Source of the DNA: CBFGTV01 sp965652145
Lineage (GTDB): Bacteria > Bacillota > Clostridia > Peptostreptococcales > Natronincolaceae
Reading direction: 5' to 3'
DNA: 6,588 bases
Assembly: GCA_965652145.1 (NCBI GenBank)
Contig: CBFGTV010000117.1
Span: forward strand, 1-6,588
Position numbers and translations under genes: made by a program. Positions 1 to 5,876 of this stretch are shown in pieces (the first letter of the stretch is position 1; each line of letters begins with the position of its first letter). The notes under the pieces are model-generated. The model made no database searches and was not told the origin of the DNA. It saw nothing but the letters and a program-made list of their open reading frames with translations.

Positions 1-98
1 CGTTTAGGAACTACCTATAAGGATTTGGAATTATTGCAGGCCTTTTTTTCTGTTTTGATGTGGGTTTTGATTTTAGGAACTACCATAAGAACCTGAAC
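1..98 (+). CRISPR. Probable degenerate trailer end of a CRISPR array
   Basis: A 30-nt unit at 2-31 starts with GTTT, contains CTACCTATAAGG and ends GGAAT. A second, decayed copy at 71-98 shares the 13-nt core TTTAGGAACTACC followed by ATAAG and ends GAAC. The cores start 69 nt apart, giving a 39-nt intervening 'spacer' (32-70), which fits a type I-B or III array. From memory, the unit resembles clostridial repeats with a CTACCTATAAGGAATTGAAAC tail. If so, the GAAAC-like 3' end implies plus-strand transcription, with the leader and the rest of the array to the left of the window. Decay of the last repeat is normal at the trailer end. A much weaker echo (GGGTTTTAG) sits one period further on at about 136-144. 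With fewer than three clear units this remains a probable call. Confidence 0.45.
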
Positions 99-167
99 TA
101 CAATTGATATACTGATTCAAATATCATCTGCACTTGGGTTTTAGCAATGGGCCTTTATTTGGCTGCT

Positions 168-212
168 AAAAAGGATGTATGAAAAACTATTCATACATCC
201 TTTTTCTTTTTT
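168..212 (+). terminator. Strong intrinsic terminator, potentially bidirectional
   Basis: A perfect 16-bp stem (168-183 pairing with 190-205) encloses a 6-nt loop (184-189). The right arm runs into a T-rich tract reaching about 212. The left arm begins with five A residues, so the minus-strand transcript would also end in a U run. It would stop transcripts entering from the left, such as the CRISPR-like array, before the liv promoter. Confidence 0.85.
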
Positions 213-233
213 GAACCATAGAGTAAAAGCGTA

Positions 234-270
234 TTGACATTTCAAATAAAACATAGTATAAATATAGGAA
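234..270 (+). promoter_or_regulatory. Sigma-A-type promoter of the liv operon
   Basis: A perfect -35 box TTGACA at 234-239 and a -10 box TATAAA at 257-262 are separated by the optimal 17 bp. Transcription would start near 269-270, leaving a leader of about 115 nt before the livJ start at 385. It lies just after the intrinsic terminator, so the operon has an insulated promoter. No other comparable promoter is evident before the first gene. Confidence 0.8.
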
Positions 271-281
271 TACTATGTTTT
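248..281. promoter_or_regulatory. 11-bp inverted repeat overlapping the -10 box, candidate operator
   Basis: The arms AAAACATAGTA (248-258) and TACTATGTTTT (271-281) are perfect inverse complements separated by 12 nt. The left arm runs into the -10 box and the right arm lies at and beyond the predicted start of transcription. A dimeric regulator bound here would block RNA polymerase, so an operator is plausible. The right arm is followed by a T-rich stretch (279-288), so for read-through transcripts from the left it could instead act as a second intrinsic terminator. RNA started at about 270 would lack the left arm and could not form this hairpin. No regulator gene is in the window. Confidence 0.5.
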
Positions 282-384
282 TTATTTTAATGCCGGCAGC
301 CATTGGAAAATAAAGAAGTTAATTGTGGCAGCTTGGTGGTAGGCAGCGTGTTTTAGGGAAAAAAGGAAGGAGAAGGTTGATTGA
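270..384 (+). promoter_or_regulatory. 5' leader of the liv operon with ribosome binding site
   Basis: This is the predicted untranslated leader. It ends in overlapping Shine-Dalgarno-like sequences, AAGGAG (367-372) and AGAAGG (371-376), the latter 8 nt before the livJ ATG. An in-frame TGA lies immediately before that ATG, which fixes the start. The leader contains three copies of GGCAGC (295-300, 327-332, 342-347) and a TGCCGGCA palindrome (291-298). No known riboswitch or T-box signature and no clear CodY box is recognisable. Confidence 0.6.
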
Positions 385-1521
385 ATGAAGAAAAAAATTA
401 GCTTTTTATTGATTTTAGCCCTCAGCTTTACATTACTTATGGGCTGTAGCGGTAATGAAACCTCCGGTGGTGCCGAAGGTGACGTTATTAAGATTGCTGT
501 GGCAGGCCCCCTAACAGGAGATAATGCTGAATACGGTATTGGTTTTAAAAATGCCGTTGAACTCATGGTAGAGGAATGGAATGAAAAGGGTGGCGTATTG
601 GGTAAGGAAATTCAAGTGGTGTCCTATGATGATAAAAACTCTGGTGAAGAAGCTGCTAGCATCGCCCAGAGAATTGTCAGTGACAAGGATATTATAGGGG
701 TGATCGGACACTTCGCCAGTGGCGTTTCTATGGCGGCTTCCCCCACCTATCAGGAAAATAAGATGATCGAAATTTCGCCGACGGCCTCACACCCTGATTA
801 TTCGTCAGAGGGAGATTATATTTTCCGGAACAATACCGTTATCAGTGCAGAGGCCGAAATTGGCCTTGATATTGCAGTGACCAATCTCGGTAAAACCAAC
901 ATTGGTATACTCTCAATTAAAACCGACTGGGGTACTTCGACAGCTAATATTACCCGAGATCTAATTCTGGCTGATGACAGGCTGAATCTGGTGGCCCAGG
1001 AGGAGGTTATTGAAGGCTCCGATGATTATAGCGCTGTGGTAACCAAATTTGTTAATGCTGGGGCCGATGTAATTATTGTTGCCGGTATGTACAATACCCT
1101 GGCACCCTTTGCCAGACAATATAAGCAGGTTGACCCGGATATTGCACTGGTGGGCTTTTCCAATGCCTATAGCCAGCAATTAATTGAGCTGGGCGGTGAT
1201 GCAGTGGAAGGAATCACTTTTCCCATCAGCTTTTTTTCGGGCAGTACTGACCCCGACATTCAGTCATATGTACAGCGGTATACAGAAAAATATGGTTCCG
1301 CCCCCAGTGCCCTGACCTCCCAGGCCTACGACAGTGCGGGAATTTTGCTCCAGGCCATTGAAAATGCCGGTACAACCGACCGTGAGAAGGTAAAGGATGC
1401 CCTCTATGAAATCAACTATAAGGGGGTTACCGGTGACACCACCTTTGATGAAATCGGTGACGCTCAAAAAACCTATATCAGAGCCACCGTTAAGGATGGT
1501 ACCTTTGTGAATATTGAATAA
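385..1521 (+). CDS. livJ: Branched-chain/hydrophobic amino acid ABC importer, substrate-binding lipoprotein (LivJ type)
   Basis: This 378-residue protein is the extracytoplasmic receptor of the importer. A lipoprotein signal peptide comprises a basic start (MKKK), a hydrophobic stretch (about 5-19) and a lipobox LLMG-C with Cys21 as the predicted lipidation site; Met at -2 is slightly unusual. The mature part is a type I periplasmic-binding fold. It starts with IKIAVAGPLTGDNAEYG (about 35-51), continues with GGVLGKEIQVVSYDD (69-83), and carries the ligand-pocket region GHFASG...ISPTAS (108-135), where LivJ homologues contact the amino acid backbone through Ser and Thr. The late helix SQAYDSAGILLQAIENAG (312-329) is also conserved. 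Length is normal for the family. It is the first gene of the operon, followed by a 112-bp gap with a hairpin, an arrangement usual where the receptor is made in excess. Pocket residues seen here do not fix the substrate; amides, short peptides or modified amino acids are possible. Confidence 0.92.
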   Translation: MKKKISFLLILALSFTLLMGCSGNETSGGAEGDVIKIAVAGPLTGDNAEYGIGFKNAVELMVEEWNEKGGVLGKEIQVVSYDDKNSGEEAASIAQRIVSDKDIIGVIGHFASGVSMAASPTYQENKMIEISPTASHPDYSSEGDYIFRNNTVISAEAEIGLDIAVTNLGKTNIGILSIKTDWGTSTANITRDLILADDRLNLVAQEEVIEGSDDYSAVVTKFVNAGADVIIVAGMYNTLAPFARQYKQVDPDIALVGFSNAYSQQLIELGGDAVEGITFPISFFSGSTDPDIQSYVQRYTEKYGSAPSALTSQAYDSAGILLQAIENAGTTDREKVKDALYEINYKGVTGDTTFDEIGDAQKTYIRATVKDGTFVNIE

Positions 1522-1546
1522 ATTTTTAAGCTATCATGGTAAATTC

Positions 1547-1574
1547 AGTCAGTATGGATTATTCCATGCTGACT
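1547..1574 (+). other. Intercistronic hairpin after livJ
   Basis: A 12-bp stem (1547-1558 with 1563-1574, including one G-U wobble) closes a 4-nt TTAT loop. It is followed by ATAAAAAT rather than a U run, so it is not a standard intrinsic terminator. Its place between the receptor gene and the permease genes suggests protection of livJ mRNA from 3' exonucleases, or partial attenuation, either of which would give more LivJ than channel protein. Confidence 0.65.
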
Positions 1575-1590
1575 ATAAAAATCCATAGGG

Positions 1591-1633
1591 AAAGGAGTTT
1601 TACTGTCATTTTAATATGACAGTGATATAGCCT
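1591..1633 (+). promoter_or_regulatory. Distant Shine-Dalgarno plus hairpin before livH
   Basis: The only good ribosome binding site, AAAGGAG (1591-1597), lies 36 nt before the livH ATG, and the 10 nt directly upstream of the ATG contain none. Between them is an 8-bp perfect stem (1602-1609 with 1616-1623), extendable by a U-G and a U-A pair to 1600-1609/1616-1625. With the hairpin folded, only 2 + 8 = 10 unpaired nt separate the site from the start codon, a normal spacing. An in-frame TAG at 1628-1630 rules out any earlier start. Confidence 0.6.
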
Positions 1634-2509
1634 ATGATCTTACAACAAATAATCAATGGCTTAGCCCTGGGAATGGCCTACGCCCTCATTGCAGTTGGCT
1701 ATTCCCTGGTATTTGGAATATTACGGCTGATTAATTTTTCCCATGGGGCTGTCTATGCCTTTGGTGCCCATATGGTTTTGCTTTTTGCAGGCATGAGCCT
1801 TGGCCTGGCACCCTCCATATTGTTGAGTATTCTCTTGACCGGCTTGTTGGGCTTAGTCATTGATAAAACGGCTCTTGAGCCCCTTAGGAGGAAAAATTCA
1901 ATCCCCATGGCAGGCCTTATTACCACCATTGGGGTTTCCTATATAATTCAAAATATGCTAATGATTTTATTCGGAAGTGAAAGAAAATCCTTTCCACCCC
2001 TCTTTGATCGGGGAATGGTGAGCATATTATCGGTACAAATCAGCTCTACCCAAATCTTTATGCTGGTGACATCTATTGTGCTGCTTATCATACTCACCTT
2101 TGTTATCAATCGAACGAAAATAGGCCTGGCCATGAGGGCCCTGTCTCAAAATGTTAAGGCAGCCCATTTAATGGGAATTAATGTGAATTTTATCATTGCC
2201 TTTACCTTTTTTCTGGGTGGTGCTTCGGCAGCCATAGCCGGTACCCTGATTAGTGGGTATTATCAGATTGTCTACCCCACCATGGGCTTTGTGGCCGGGC
2301 TAAAGGCATTTTCAGCTGCCGTACTGGGTGGAATTGGCGTATTGCATGGGGCAGTGATCGGCGGCTTAATCGTAGGGGTTTCAGAAAGCCTGGCAGCAGC
2401 CTTTTTGGGGGGAACCTATCGAGATGCGGTCTCATTTATCATATTAATCATTGTTCTTGTTCTAAGGCCCCATGGCCTATTTGGAAAGAAAGGGATTACA
2501 AAGGTGTAG
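1634..2509 (+). CDS. livH: Branched-chain amino acid ABC importer, permease LivH
   Basis: This 291-residue integral membrane protein is one half of the channel and is expected to pair with LivM. The N-terminus is typical of the family (INGLALGMAYALIAVGYSLVFG, about 7-28), followed by the hallmark RLINFSHG (31-38). Hydrophobic segments lie at about 8-30, 38-54, 58-77, 92-114, 138-158, 186-206, 220-252 and 262-278. The cytoplasmic EAA-like coupling loop that docks onto the ATPases is GLAMRALSQNVKAAHLMGIN (about 164-183). Late family motifs are AFSAAVLGGIGVLHGAVIGG (225-244) and a terminal LVLRPHGLFG (275-284). Length is standard. The start is fixed by an in-frame stop at 1628-1630 and by homology to other LivH starts. 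The stop lies 3 nt before the livM ATG, and the string TAGCCTATG occurs both at its own start and at that junction. Confidence 0.92.
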   Translation: MILQQIINGLALGMAYALIAVGYSLVFGILRLINFSHGAVYAFGAHMVLLFAGMSLGLAPSILLSILLTGLLGLVIDKTALEPLRRKNSIPMAGLITTIGVSYIIQNMLMILFGSERKSFPPLFDRGMVSILSVQISSTQIFMLVTSIVLLIILTFVINRTKIGLAMRALSQNVKAAHLMGINVNFIIAFTFFLGGASAAIAGTLISGYYQIVYPTMGFVAGLKAFSAAVLGGIGVLHGAVIGGLIVGVSESLAAAFLGGTYRDAVSFIILIIVLVLRPHGLFGKKGITKV

Positions 2510-2512
2510 CCT

Positions 2513-3565
2513 ATGGAAAAATTAAGTATGAGTATGAAAATTACGAATCAAAAATATCGGTTTATTTTTATAGTCGGATTGATTGTGGTGCTGCTCCTGC
2601 TGCCATTTTTAGGGCTATCCCAATATGTCTTGCGAATTATGATTATGATTGGCATCTATGCCATGCTGGCCCTGGGGTTAAACATTTTAACCGGCTATAC
2701 CGGCCAGGTTTCCCTGGGGCACTCGGCCTTTTATGCCATCGGGGCCTATGTATCGGCTCTACTGGCCACGGGCCTTCAGCTCAATTTCTTTGGGGCCATG
2801 CTGGCAGGAATCATAGTGGCGGCCCTCAGCAGTCTTCTGCTGGCTATAACTACCCTAAGGCTGACAGGCACCTATTTATCCATTGCCACCCTGGGCTTTG
2901 GAGAAGTGGTCAGAATGATTCTGTTTAATTGGGAATCAGTTACCAATGGCCCCCTGGGGATTCGAAATATTCCAAGGCCTGCCATATTTGGCTATGAGCT
3001 GACCCTCGCCAATCATGGGTTGTACTATTTGATGCTTGCTTTGGTGGGCCTTGTTTCCCTGATTTGCTACCTGATTATTCATTCAAAGATCGGCAGAGCC
3101 TTTATATCCATTAAAGAGGACGAAATGGCAGCCCAATTCATGGGAATTGAGGCCACCCGTTATAAAATATTGGCCTTTGTCATATCCGCCGGTATTGCTG
3201 GTATGGCAGGCAGCTTTTATGCCCACATGATTCGCTATATTGACCCCAATACCTTTACCTTTGATACCTCCATACTCATTATCAGCATTGTTATTTTAGG
3301 GGGAATGGGTACCATGAGGGGAATGTATGCAGGAGCAGCCCTTTTAATTGCCTTTCCTGAGGTGCTTCGGTCTTTGGCGGAATACAGATTCGTAGTCTAT
3401 GGCCTCATTCTGGTTCTGATGATGCGCTTTAGGCCCCAGGGGCTATTGGGCTGGCGATCAAAGGCTCCCTACCGTCTTCCTAAAGAAGCGCGGGAATACC
3501 AAGCCCACTTGGCAAAGAAAGGGAGCGGGGCAATTCGTGGAAAGGAGGAAGCTGTCAAGGGATAG
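2513..3565 (+). CDS. livM: Branched-chain amino acid ABC importer, permease LivM
   Basis: This 350-residue protein is the second channel subunit. A first membrane segment (about 16-33) is followed by the LivM signature LNILTGYTGQVSLGHSAFYA (56-75), then RLTGTYLSIATLGFGE (116-131) and TNGPLGI (144-150). The EAA-like coupling loop is GRAFISIKEDEMAAQFMGIE (about 194-213), followed by ISAGIAGMAGSFYA (224-237) and ILGGMGTMRG (261-270). The membrane domain ends with MRFRPQGLLG (304-313). After this a basic, hydrophilic tail of about 37 residues faces the cytoplasm, and its coding DNA contains the GGAGG that may serve livG. The ATG is 3 nt past the livH stop with AAAGG (2500-2504) at good spacing. 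Met6 and Met8 are possible alternative starts but less well placed. Confidence 0.92.
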   Translation: MEKLSMSMKITNQKYRFIFIVGLIVVLLLLPFLGLSQYVLRIMIMIGIYAMLALGLNILTGYTGQVSLGHSAFYAIGAYVSALLATGLQLNFFGAMLAGIIVAALSSLLLAITTLRLTGTYLSIATLGFGEVVRMILFNWESVTNGPLGIRNIPRPAIFGYELTLANHGLYYLMLALVGLVSLICYLIIHSKIGRAFISIKEDEMAAQFMGIEATRYKILAFVISAGIAGMAGSFYAHMIRYIDPNTFTFDTSILIISIVILGGMGTMRGMYAGAALLIAFPEVLRSLAEYRFVVYGLILVLMMRFRPQGLLGWRSKAPYRLPKEAREYQAHLAKKGSGAIRGKEEAVKG

Positions 3566-3597
3566 AGCTGAAAAGCACTCCATGGCAGCACACACAA
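3541..3597 (+). promoter_or_regulatory. Distant Shine-Dalgarno plus foldable spacer before livG
   Basis: The 30 nt before the livG ATG have no ribosome binding site, but a very strong AAAGGAGG (3541-3548) lies 49 nt upstream, inside the end of livM. GCTGTC (3551-3556) can pair with GGCAGC (3584-3589) as a 6-bp stem with one wobble, and GAGCT/AG-CTC can form a small inner stem around a GAAA loop (3570-3573). Folded, 2 + 8 = 10 nt separate the site from the ATG. The outer stem is short, so this is less certain than the similar arrangement before livH. Confidence 0.45.
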
Positions 3598-4374
3598 ATG
3601 GCAATTCTTGAGGTGAATTCAATAAGTAAGCACTTTGGAGGGCTTGTGGCGGTTGATCAGGTCAGCTTTAAGGTAGACCCAGGGGAAATCATCAGCATTA
3701 TTGGCCCCAATGGAGCCGGTAAAACAACCATATTTAATATTTTGACAGGGGTTTACCAAATTGATGGAGGAGAAATCCGCTTCGAGGGCAGGCCCATTCA
3801 CGGTAAAAGTCCCCAGGAGATAGTAGCGGCTGGAATATCCAGAACCTTTCAAAACATAAGGCTTTTTTCCAATATGCGGGTTATCGAAAATGTTCTGGTG
3901 GGAACCCACCTTAATACCCGTTATAACCTGTTTGATACCATATTTCGAACGAAAAAATACAGAGCCCTTGAAGCTGAAAGGACTAAAAAAGCCATTGAAA
4001 TTTTATGGTCCATAGGATTAGGCCATAAATTACATGACTATGCCGACAGCCTTTCCTATGGTAACCAAAGAAAGCTGGAAATTGCCCGGGCCATTGCAAC
4101 CGGTGCAAAGCTGTTATTGTTAGACGAACCGGCAGCAGGAATGAACCCCCAGGAATCGGAAGAGCTGCTTCATTTTATTAGGGCTCTGAGGGATCAGGGT
4201 TATACCATCCTTTTAATCGAGCACGATATGAGGGTTGTGATGAATATTTCTGACCGGATCTATGTGCTTGATCATGGAAAGCAAATTGCAGAGGGGCTGC
4301 CCCTGGAAATTGCCAATGATCCAAGGGTAATAGAAGCCTATTTGGGGGGAGAGAAGAATTATGCTGAAAATTAA
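3598..4374 (+). CDS. livG: Branched-chain amino acid ABC importer, ATP-binding protein LivG
   Basis: This 258-residue cytoplasmic ATPase is one of two that drive the LivHM channel. All ABC motifs are present: Walker A GPNGAGKTT (36-44), Q-loop in RTFQNIRLF (82-90, Gln85), signature LSYGNQRKLEIARA (152-165), Walker B LLLLDEP (172-178) with catalytic Glu177, and H-loop His209 in LLIEHDM. LSYGN in place of LSGGQ is the usual LivG form. The C-terminal PRVIEAYLGGE (242-252) is the short tail typical of branched-chain amino acid transporter ATPases. Length is normal. The reading frame is open upstream, but no ATG, GTG or TTG lies in frame nearby and homology begins at MAILEVNSISKHFGG, so 3598 is the best start. 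The end overlaps livF by 14 nt, implying translational coupling. Confidence 0.93.
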   Translation: MAILEVNSISKHFGGLVAVDQVSFKVDPGEIISIIGPNGAGKTTIFNILTGVYQIDGGEIRFEGRPIHGKSPQEIVAAGISRTFQNIRLFSNMRVIENVLVGTHLNTRYNLFDTIFRTKKYRALEAERTKKAIEILWSIGLGHKLHDYADSLSYGNQRKLEIARAIATGAKLLLLDEPAAGMNPQESEELLHFIRALRDQGYTILLIEHDMRVVMNISDRIYVLDHGKQIAEGLPLEIANDPRVIEAYLGGEKNYAEN

Positions 4375-5071
4375 TCAACTCAATACCCATTATGGTAATA
4401 TACATGCCCTGAAGGGAATTGATGTGGAGGTGAATCAGGGGGAAATTGTCTCTTTAATCGGGAGCAACGGAGCAGGAAAATCAACCACCCTGTTGACCAT
4501 TGCGGGTCTGTTAAAGGCCTCAAGGGGGAAGATCACCTTTCAAGGGAAAGAGATTTCAAACATGGCCCCCCATGAAATTGTAAAGCTGGGAATCAGCCTG
4601 GCACCCGAAGGGCGGGAGGTCTTTCCTGGTCTGTCGGTATCTGAAAATCTACAGCTGGGGGCCTTTATTAAAAAAGATAAGAAAAAAATACAACATTCCT
4701 TTGAGCGGGTCTATGCGCTGTTTCCCAGGTTAAAGGAAAGACAAAATCAAGCGGCAGGCACCCTTTCAGGGGGAGAGCAGCAGATGCTGGCCATTGGAAG
4801 GGCCTTGATGTCAGAGCCCCAGCTATTAATGCTGGATGAACCTTCATTGGGGTTAGCCCCCAATATAGTTGCCATGATTTTTGAGCTGATCCGTTCGATA
4901 AACAAGCAGGGTACTACTATTATGCTGATTGAACAGAATGCCAATATGGCCCTGCAGGTAGCTCATCGGGCCTATGTATTGGAAACAGGGAAAATCACAT
5001 TACAGGGTGACGCTAAAGAATTAAGCAATCACCAGCAGGTTAAAGAGGCATATTTGGGTCTTGTAACCTGA
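4361..5071 (+). CDS. livF: Branched-chain amino acid ABC importer, ATP-binding protein LivF
   Basis: This 236-residue cytoplasmic ATPase is the partner of LivG. The motifs are Walker A GSNGAGKST (34-42), the LivF-type segment LAPEGREVFPGLSVSENL (80-97) where most ABC proteins have a Q-loop glutamine, signature LSGGEQQMLAIGRAL (135-149), and Walker B LLMLDEP (155-161) with Glu160. LIEQNA (189-194) has Gln192 in place of the usual switch histidine. This replacement is characteristic of LivF and not a defect. The protein ends with VKEAYLG (227-233), as expected. Its ATG lies inside the livG coding region (14-nt overlap), preceded by GGGGGAG (4345-4351) about 9 nt upstream, so the two ATPases should be made in similar amounts. 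Confidence 0.93.
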   Translation: MLKINQLNTHYGNIHALKGIDVEVNQGEIVSLIGSNGAGKSTTLLTIAGLLKASRGKITFQGKEISNMAPHEIVKLGISLAPEGREVFPGLSVSENLQLGAFIKKDKKKIQHSFERVYALFPRLKERQNQAAGTLSGGEQQMLAIGRALMSEPQLLMLDEPSLGLAPNIVAMIFELIRSINKQGTTIMLIEQNANMALQVAHRAYVLETGKITLQGDAKELSNHQQVKEAYLGLVT

Positions 5072-5109
5072 AGCATTTTAATTAAATCTGAAGGAAAAGA
5101 GGTTTTTAA

Positions 5110-5592
5110 ATGATCAAAAATAATCCGACACCAAAAAATAAGGCGATAGAAGATTTAAGGGCTGCCTTTGAGCATCGGGCCACCTGGTTTTATCTTCTCA
5201 TTGAGGAAGCTAAAAAGGAAGGCTTAAGCACAGATTTTGCAAGAAGGGCAATTTTTAACTGTGGCTGCTTCCATGGCCAGGTAAAGCTGCCCGAAACCGA
5301 TGATTTAAAGGAATTTACCGAAGCCTTTGCCAACGAAAATGTAAAGGACATCTTTGAAATGGATGTACAGGTTTCAGAGGAAGCCTTAAACATCGAATTT
5401 CACTATTGCCCTCTGGTGGCAGCCTGGCAAAAACTCACAGATGACGAAGAGCTCATTGCAGAGCTTTGTGATATTGCCATGGAGGGAGACAGAGGTATTG
5501 CCAGTGAATTTGATGCCTTTGAATTCAATTTAGGCAAAACCATTGCCCAGGGCCATCATGTCTGTGAAGTCGCCTTTAAAAAGGTAAAATAA
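5110..5592 (+). CDS. L-2-amino-thiazoline-4-carboxylic acid hydrolase family protein
   Basis: This 160-residue soluble protein has no signal peptide or membrane segment. The pattern matches, from memory, the PF14196 family named after the Pseudomonas enzyme that opens the thiazoline ring of ATC on the way to L-cysteine. Key segments are FNCGCFHG (49-56), the hallmark FHYCPLVAAWQKL (97-109), then ELCDIAMEGDRGIAS (118-132) and LGKTIAQGHHVCEVAF (141-156). Five cysteines (51, 53, 100, 120, 152), with His55 and His99, are candidate catalytic or metal-binding residues; which ones act is not known here. Length is typical of the short clostridial members. AAAGAGG (5096-5102) lies 7 nt before the ATG. 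The gene follows livF after only 38 bp with no terminator or clear promoter, so cotranscription with the importer is likely. Many family members are untested, so the true substrate may be another cyclic or amide-bearing amino acid derivative. Confidence 0.72.
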   Translation: MIKNNPTPKNKAIEDLRAAFEHRATWFYLLIEEAKKEGLSTDFARRAIFNCGCFHGQVKLPETDDLKEFTEAFANENVKDIFEMDVQVSEEALNIEFHYCPLVAAWQKLTDDEELIAELCDIAMEGDRGIASEFDAFEFNLGKTIAQGHHVCEVAFKKVK

Positions 5593-5602
5593 CTGTTAAA
5601 TT

Positions 5603-5657
5603 AAAAAAAAAGGAGCTATATCTCCATGATTTTAAAAATCATTTTAAGACATTCCCC
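5603..5657 (+). mobile_element. 55-bp relic of an IS1182-like 3' terminus
   Basis: This stretch is a diverged inverted copy of the insertion-sequence end at 5877-5931. AAAAAGGAGCTA (5607-5618) exactly matches the inverse of 5916-5927. Similarity then continues at roughly 80% by eye, through TCC-ATGAT, AATCAT and a terminal GACA-(TT)CCCC that parallels GAGACAGCCCC. It contains the palindrome ATGATTTTAAAAATCAT (5626-5642). The relic begins about 10 bp after the stop of the hydrolase-family gene, so the operon's original downstream DNA, including any terminator, has been displaced. The hairpins here are weak, and no good intrinsic terminator follows the operon. Confidence 0.55.
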
Positions 5658-5876
5658 GATCTTATCCAGTATCCTTACCGATGATAACTGGAGAAGCTAG
5701 GGTATAAAATCAATCATTAGTAAGTGTATCAGTTATTCATTAGTGTCTAATGAACCCGCCGTATATCGAACGGTACTCTATAAAAAGAAAGAACTAAAAT
5801 AAAATTATTGTTTAAATATTCAAGCAAGGCTAATAGAAATAAAAGAGTAGATTCGTAATTAATATTAATATTGACT
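5658..5876. other. AT-rich spacer between two facing IS ends, no gene seen
   Basis: These 219 bp have stops in all frames, no convincing ribosome binding site with an ORF, and no tRNA or rRNA. Apart from the possible group II intron fragment at 5751-5775 nothing is recognised. The last part (5857-5872) is a run of AATTAATATTAATATT-type palindromic AT-rich DNA directly before the IS end at 5877. Confidence 0.5.
5751..5775 (+). other. Possible 5' half of a group II intron domain V
   Basis: TGAACCCGCCGTATATCG followed by AACGGTAC resembles, from memory, the segment GAACCGCCGTATACCG-AACGGTAC seen in many bacterial group II introns around catalytic domain V. In those, a second arm (GTACGGTGG) follows and closes the outer stem. 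Here it is replaced by TCTATAAAAAG, so the element would be a dead fragment. The match is short, with an extra C and a C-to-T change, and no reverse transcriptase relic is visible nearby. Confidence 0.28.

Noticed and set aside
291..347. Three GGCAGC copies and a TGCCGGCA palindrome in the livJ leader as a riboswitch or T-box
   Set aside because: No T-box, specifier or known aptamer signature is visible; the spacing is irregular (32 and 15 nt) and the motif is too short to support a claim.
282..566. 94-codon minus-strand frame overlapping the leader and start of livJ
   Set aside because: It runs antisense through a well-supported gene, with low-complexity composition and no family resemblance.
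3582..3597. ATG at 3582 (ATGGCAGCACAC...) as an alternative livG start
   Set aside because: It is 16 nt from the livG ATG and therefore out of frame.
4932..4937. Gln in place of the switch histidine and missing Q-loop glutamine in LivF as possible inactivation
   Set aside because: Both the LIEQN and LAPEGR forms are characteristic of the LivF family, so the ATPase is expected to be normal.
5603..5642. Intrinsic terminator for the operon formed by GGAGCTATATCTCC or ATGATTTTAAAAATCAT
   Set aside because: The stems are short or AT-only with almost no loop, and no U-tract follows a GC-rich stem. Better explained as IS-end sequence.
5626..5700. A 24-codon ORF (MILKIILRHSPILSS...) with AGGAG 10 nt upstream, just after the hydrolase-family gene
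   Set aside because: Its first half lies in the IS1182-like terminal relic and its start is part of a palindrome; no homology is recognised. The apparent ribosome binding site is the IS-derived AAAAAGGAG.
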